From Gari tellinella (Eukaryota; Mollusca; Bivalvia; Cardiida; Psammobiidae): DNA of 64,000 bases. Of this stretch, positions 59,155-64,000 are shown one piece after another. The DNA is taken from assembly GCA_922989275.2 (NCBI GenBank), contig OV277861.1:16144540-16208539 (forward strand), written 5' to 3'. A model generated the notes under the pieces. That model was not told the origin of the DNA. It saw nothing but the letters and a program-made list of their open reading frames with translations, and searched no databases. How positions within the stretch are numbered: position 1 is the stretch's first letter; each line of letters starts with the position of its first letter. Position numbers and translations under genes: made by a program.

Positions 59155-59629
59155 CTTTACCAATTACCCAATAAATAAGCCTTTTTACGCCTTCAATTAA
59201 TGCCTCCATTAAAGAAAATAGTTCCACATGTGGCTTTAATTAACTCTTTGAACCCTAGTCCCGCATATAGGCGTGCTTTTCAAACAGTGTACATGTGAAC
59301 AGTACACTTGTCTTATGCAAACAGTGAAGACCCTGATCAGAGGGCTCCGAAAGGAGCCCTCTGATCAGGTTCTTCACTGTTTGTTACAATGCCAAATATT
59401 GACAAAAACAACCTTTAAAAGTCAGAAATGTACTAGACTAAAATGGAAACTGGAATTTTCCATTTAAAGTTTCAGGGAGGAAAGAGTTAAACTGTAAAAA
59501 ATATGTAATATAAGAAATATTTTCTATATTCTAGCAGATGATAGCTAAAGCATTCTGCTTTACTTTCAACCTGCTTTAAGTGATCATCTATCTACTATGC
59601 TAGATACAGGCTACGGGGTAATGAGTTAA
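59155..59629. mobile_element. family C MITE split by family B
   Basis: Left fragment caattacccaataaataagc...aatagttccac; right fragment starts actgtaaaaaatatgtaata and ends gctacggggtaatgagttaa. The family B copy at 59240-59490 sits between them. Confidence 0.65.
59240..59490. mobile_element. family B TTAA-flanked MITE, 251 bp
   Basis: TTAACTCTTTGAACCC to cagggaggaaagagttaa; hairpin about 59315-59382. Confidence 0.85.
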
Positions 59630-59762
59630 GATGAGGGCAAACAATTTCTGGTTTTCTACTAAGCTACTGATAACATAAAGTATATTTTCCCTTACAACTC
59701 ATTCAACACACACTACAAATGGTTTCAATTTAACATTCAGTTTGACTGTCCATTGGCTTTGC

Positions 59763-60021
59763 CCAAACTCATTACTCCATAAATACGTTTTTTAGTCCTT
59801 TACTTTATTCCTCTACTCAAAGTAAAAACATGTATTTCTAATTTATACAGGCATGAATATGTATCATAAGAAATATTTTCTACATCCTAGAAGATGTTAG
59901 CTTAAAGCAGGCTGAAAGTAAAGCAGAATGCGCCTTAATGCATATTCTGCTTTACTTTCAACCTGCTTTAAGTGGTCACCTGTCCTCAAAACTAAAAACA
60001 AGCTATGGGGTAATGGGTTAA
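59763..60021. mobile_element. family C MITE
   Basis: Left aactcattactccataaata (TTAA lost), right tatggggtaatgggttaa; core about 59902-59972. Confidence 0.68.
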
Positions 60022-60386
60022 GCTGGGGGCATATCATATTTTCACAAACATTTTCTAATTTTCTTCTTTGCTAACATAAATTATATTTTACCCTTACAAC
60101 TCATTCAACATACACTACAAATGGTTTGCAGCATTCAACAGCCATTTTTCAGTACTTCTCAGATTTATAGCGTATAAATTATCCTTGCAGAGGAAGAAAC
60201 TATTCATATTTGTAGTGTTTATCACAAGAAATTCTCTAGTATTTCAGTGGAGAAATCAGCAACTTTTAATAACATGTCAGTTTGCAGACTGATGTATGCT
60301 ATAGTTTATAATTGAATGTGCTTTTTACAGCACAGTAGAGACATATAAAGAAACCAGGTTGCTTCTTGGTAATTTTATACTTATCT

Positions 60387-60624
60387 CTAACCCATTATCC
60401 CATAGCCTATTTCTAGTTTTGATGGCAGATGAGCATTTAAAGCAGGTTGAAAGTAAAGTAGAATGCACCCTAAGGTGCATTCTGCTTTACTTTCAGCCTG
60501 CTTTAAGCTATCATTTGCTAGGATATAGAAAATTTATCTATATGATTATAAATTGGAACTATTTTCTTCAGCGGAGGAATAAATTAAATACACTAAAAGG
60601 CGTTTCTAATGGGGAATGGATTAG
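60387..60624. mobile_element. family C MITE
   Basis: Left taacccattatcccatagcc, right ctaatggggaatggatta; core about 60437-60508. Confidence 0.65.
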
Positions 60625-60746
60625 ATTAGTGTCTCTTCTGCTCGAAGTGTATATTGAAACTTTAACCCTTTATTCCATAGTCTGTTTCTTGTTTTGAATA
60701 CAGGTGAACTCTTAAAATAGGTTGAAAGTAAAAAAAAAAATGGGCC

Positions 60747-60999
60747 TTAACCCATTACCCCATAAATACGCCTTTTACGCCTCTTATATTTTCATCCACA
60801 GAAGAAAATAGATCCAGTTATACAGTTAAAAGTATGCACAACAAGTAAAATATTTAATATACTAACAGATGGTAGCTTAAAGCAGGTTGAACTAAGTAAA
60901 GCAGAATGTGCCCTTCGGTGCATTCTGCTTTACTTTCAACCTGCTTTAAGTGGTCACTTGTCTTCAAAACTAGAAATAGGCTATGAGGTAATGGGTTAA
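60747..60999. mobile_element. family C MITE inserted into the apex of another family C core
   Basis: TTAACCCATTACCCC to gaggtaatgggttaa. It lies exactly at the TTAA in the outer copy's gccTTAAggc apex. Core about 60880-60951. Confidence 0.8.
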
Positions 61000-61123
61000 G
61001 GCCCAATCTGTTTACTCTCAGCCTTCTTTAAGTTACCATTTGCTAGAAAATAAAAAGTGTTTCTTATGATACATATGTATGACTATATTTTCTTCAATGG
61101 AGGAATAGATTGAATGCCCTAAT

Positions 61124-61373
61124 TTAACTCTTTGAACCCTAGTCCCGCATATAGGCGTCTTTTCAAACAGTGTACATGTGCATAGTACACTTGTCCTGTG
61201 CAAACAGTGAAGGCCCAGATCAGAGGGCTCCGAAAGGAGCCCTCTGATCAGGGTCTTCACTGTTTGTCAGTAATGCCAAAATTGACAAAAACAACTCTTA
61301 AAAGCCAGAAATGGACTAGACAAAAATCAAAACTGGAATTGTCCATTTAAAGTTTCAGGGAGGAAAGAGTTAA
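61124..61373. mobile_element. family B TTAA-flanked MITE, 250 bp
   Basis: TTAACTCTTTGAACCC to cagggaggaaagagttaa; hairpin about 61201-61264. Inserted in the outer family C copy. Confidence 0.85.
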
Positions 61374-61510
61374 GGCGCTTCTATTGGGGGAAATTGCTAA
61401 AAGATATGCATACTTCTGCATCTCTCCAAGGAGAATAAAAAGTCTGTTCTGTGATTTTAAATCTGTATCAAAATCACATAAAAAAGATAATGGAAATTTT
61501 TGTCACTGTA

Positions 61511-61967
61511 ATAAACCCCTTCACTGCCTTACCCTGAGTACATTGGTTACTTGCATACAGTTTGGATCCTGATCAGATGCCTCATGATGTGTCTGATTAG
61601 GATCCAAACTGTTTGGCACTTGTTATGATATATCTTTTATCAAATTTACCTATGATTTGAGAAATAAAAGCAGAAGACAATTGTTTAACCCTTTGAACCC
61701 TAGTCCCGCATATAGGCGTTCTTTTCAAACAGTGTACATGTGAACAGTACACTTGTCCTATGCAAACAGTGACGACCCAGATCAGAGGGCTCCGAAAGGA
61801 GCCCTCTGATCAGGGTCTTCACTGTTTGTCATAATGCAAAACATTGACAAAAACAACCCTTAAAAGTCAGAAATGGACTAGACTAAAATGGAAACTGAAA
61901 TCGTCTATTTAAAGTTTTAGGGAGGAAAGAGTTAAAGTTGATGACATCATGGCAGTGAAGGGGTTAA
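61511..61967. mobile_element. family A MITE split by family B
   Basis: Left ataaaccccttcactgcctt, hairpin ctgatcagatgcctcatgat (about 61555-61612), then aagcagaagacaattgt. Right end gatgacatcatggcagtgaa ggggttaa resumes after 61935. Confidence 0.8.
61685..61935. mobile_element. family B TTAA-flanked MITE nested in family A
   Basis: TTAACCCTTTGAACCC to agggaggaaagagttaa, 251 bp, with TTAA on both sides; hairpin about 61762-61830. Confidence 0.88.
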
Positions 61968-62052
61968 ATTCAGGCAATGTCGTCATAAAGAGAAAACAAA
62001 ATGTGGTTCACCATTTCCTTTATCTTGCCTAGTGAGGCTTTACTTTCAAATG

Positions 62053-62260
62053 CAGGGCTGCCATAAGTTGATCATGAAAAATCCTCAGATATCAAAATTT
62101 TCTATTTTTTCAAGCGTGATGGATTACTTTAAAGCAGGTTGAAAGTAAAGCAGAATGCGCATGAAGGCTCATTCTGCTTTACTTTCAGCCTGCTTTAAGC
62201 TTTCATCTGCTAGGATAAAAATATGATGATTCCGGAAAAATCTGGAGAAATGGCACCCTG
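62053..62260. mobile_element. CAGGG-ended MITE with 6-bp duplication and family C core
   Basis: CAGGGCTGCCATAAGTTGA to ggagaaatggcaccctg, flanked by CAAATG (62047-62052, 62261-62266). The core hairpin (about 62130-62202) is that of family C. Sister of 11304-11497. Confidence 0.8.
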
Positions 62261-62863
62261 CAAATGCAAACAGTTTGCAAACATTACAGATGCAGGTTAA
62301 CTTAGCGTCCTATCTGGATCCAACCCATTTGACAAAAGGTTTCAATGTTTTGTCAATCAAAAAGAAATTTACAAACTATTTTTGATTTTGGTTTCAGCAA
62401 GATAAGGATTAATCACAATAGCCATTCAGTATCAAGACACGATTCAGTTCAAGGCTACATTGTCTATTAGTGTGTAACAATTTTCTTAATTGCATTTTTT
62501 CCCCCTGTTTACCCTTTCTATGCTGAAGATCAGTATATTCATAGTTAGCAAACAGTGCAGAAACTGGTCAGGGCTCTTTGAGGAGCGCTCTAATCATGGT
62601 GTGCACAGTTTTAATCTTATTTTTATTTTCTTATATATTTTGTCAAAGAAAAGCACCGTATTTTCTGGTAATTTTCAAAAGTGGAATATTCAATTTGAAA
62701 AGTCAGCTCAAACAGGGTTAAATGTCCTAATATCTTGTTATCTCACAGAAAAAAACCCTGAAAAAATTGATTTCAGATTTTCTTCATAGTCCTATATTGA
62801 GGTTATACAGTCAAAGTTTTTTTTAGCAAAAAAAAAGAAAAGAAAAAGATAATCAGATAACAT

Positions 62864-63117
62864 TTAACCCATTACCCAATAAATACACCTTTTTATGCCC
62901 CTAATTAATTCATCCACTGAACAAAATAGTTCGATTAATTTATACAGTCATTTATAAGTACATAAGCAATATTTTCTATATAATTGTAGATGGTAGCTTA
63001 AAGCATGCTGAAAGTAAAGCAGAATGCGCCTTAAGGCGCATTCTGCTTAACTTTCAACTTGCTTTAAGAAGCCACCTATCTTCAAAATTAGAAACAGGCT
63101 ATGGGGTAATGGGTTAA
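62864..63117. mobile_element. family C TTAA-flanked MITE, 254 bp, well preserved
   Basis: TTAACCCATTACCCAATAAA to ctatggggtaatgggttaa; core about 62998-63068 with a gcgccttaaggcgc apex. The best reference copy for family C in the window. Confidence 0.82.
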
Positions 63118-63218
63118 GACAGGTTTCAGCTTAATGCGGAACCAAAGAAATGCAGAAAGCTTCTGTTGGAGCTTTCTGCATTTCTTTTGTTCTGCATTAA
63201 GTGACCCACCTGTGTTAA
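63117..63218. repeat. hairpin agaaatgcagaaagctt
   Basis: Arms around aaagaaatgcagaaagctt and its inverse aagctttctgcatttctttt (the turn is ctgttgg), extended by loosely inverted gacaggt/acctgtg. Possibly the core of a further MITE family; no target duplication seen. Confidence 0.6.
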
Positions 63219-63298
63219 GAAATTTCTATGTTTCTGCGTATGTGTATTCCTGATATTTTAAAGAGACTTGTAACCAGATTTGCCATTACAAAAAAAAA

Positions 63299-63769
63299 CA
63301 AGAATGCACGTTCGATAAACACTTATGCCCCCGGTGGCATCCTTGACAATATATTCTGAATTTTTTCTAAGTCCAAATTAGGTCAAGGTCAAGGTCAAAA
63401 TCAAGGTTGGGTAATATGGGTGGATTGGTAGTGATCCAAGGCGACAACTGTATAAGTATCAAAGCATTGTAGTCAGTTATGTTAATGCTAGATGAAACGG
63501 TAAAATCTAGTTAACCAAGAAATAGCCCATTTAAAATATTCTAAGTCCAAATTAGGTCAAGGTCAAGGTCAAAATCAAGGTTGTGTGATATTGGTGGATA
63601 GGGAATGGTCCAAGGCAACAACTGAATAAGTATCCAAGCATTTGAGTAAGCGGTGTTGATGCTAGACGAAATGGTAAAATCTACTTAACCTGTTACGGAC
63701 GGATGCACGGACGGACGGACAGGACGATTACTATATGCCTCCGCATCTATAGATGCCGGGGGCATAAAA
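63299..63769 (-). mobile_element. dispersed element 'tatgcccccggca', minus orientation
   Basis: Reverse-complement copy of 57179-57680: begins aacaagaatgcacgttcgat, carries ggtcaaggtcaaggtcaaaa twice and a (cgga)n tract, and ends gatgccgggggcataaa. Confidence 0.75.
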
Positions 63770-64000
63770 AAAGAGTTGATTTTACCTACTTTAGTTTGCT
63801 GTGAGGGAGAAGACATTATTCTTTCCTGTTTCTGACTGTGTGTGCGCCATCAATGCAAAATGGATTCACTCTGTCTAGTCAAGGGAGTAGAAAAAGCAAT
63901 GGAAAATATCTAACCACCTAAGATTTTGTGACTTTTCTTGAGGATGTTTTTAGACTGATCATATTTTTTTTATACCAGATGGCAGATGCACTATAATGAC

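Larger units (their letters stand above)
60662..61400. mobile_element. outer family C MITE carrying two insertions
   Basis: Starts TTAACCCTTTATTCCATAG. The left core arm ends atgggcc at TTAA 60747; the right arm resumes ggcccaatctgtttactctc after 60999. The right body is again cut at 61124-61373 by family B and ends ggcgcttctattggggg. Confidence 0.65.

Noticed and set aside
60191..60314. Possible GEMIN5 exon 18 after ttatccttgcag (KEETIHICSVYHKKFSS... in the right phase)
   Set aside because: The frame ends in a stop without a convincing donor, and the peptide does not resemble Gemin5.
63979..64000. Possible exon start after ttttataccag at the window end
   Set aside because: Only 22 bases remain; in the required phase the peptide (NGRCTIM) is not recognisable as Gemin5.

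Overview
This is eukaryotic DNA, most likely from a bivalve mollusc. It is AT-rich, its genes are split into small exons with GT-AG introns, and non-coding sequence is packed with short inverted-repeat transposons. Several dispersed repeats look like families common in bivalves, for example one opening with a TAGCTCACCTGAGCC hairpin and a 'tatgcccccggca...' element rich in CCGT and TGACCTTGACC motifs. The taxonomic call is an inference from repeat style and protein similarity; no database was searched.

Two host genes are supported. (1) On the minus strand, four exons between 22984 and 10963 encode a single-CUB-domain type I membrane protein with an acidic stalk, one transmembrane helix and a charged tail carrying an ITIM-like SEYAEV motif. 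A possible signal-peptide exon lies at 24687-24732. (2) On the plus strand, 17 exons from 31378 to 55371 encode the N-terminal ~875 residues of Gemin5, the WD40 snRNA/cap-binding subunit of the SMN complex. All exon phases agree, and the 3' part of the gene lies beyond the right edge. A decayed pogo/Tigger transposase lies at 1047-2322, a mariner transposase fossil at about 35215-36110, a tRNA-Cys-derived SINE near 31.8 kb and a 5S rRNA-derived copy near 47.2 kb.

Layout: 0-2.3 kb, possible tail exon of a gene from the left, then the pogo remnant; 2.3-10.6 kb, repeats including a foldback element (4.2-6.4 kb) and a 22-bp minisatellite; 10.9-24.7 kb, the CUB gene with repeat-filled introns; 24.9-27.3 kb, a broken ~190-bp tandem array; 27.3-30.4 kb, mostly featureless; 30.4-31.2 kb, a GACA/GAGA microsatellite upstream of Gemin5; 31.4-64 kb, Gemin5 and its introns.

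Three observations stand out. First, three 3' splice sites have been tandemly amplified together with the start of their exon, always on the intron side: CUB exon at 16802 (about 11 extra copies), Gemin5 exon 3 (6 extra copies at exactly 71 bp) and Gemin5 exon 14 (1 extra copy). The real exon must be chosen over decoy acceptors that lead to stop codons. Second, the window is saturated with ~200-250 bp TTAA-flanked inverted-repeat elements of at least three families (called A, B, C here), with many nested insertions that give relative ages. Third, the same central hairpin cores recur inside elements with different termini and target-site duplications (TTAA, TA, 6 bp), which suggests modular exchange of cores among MITE families.
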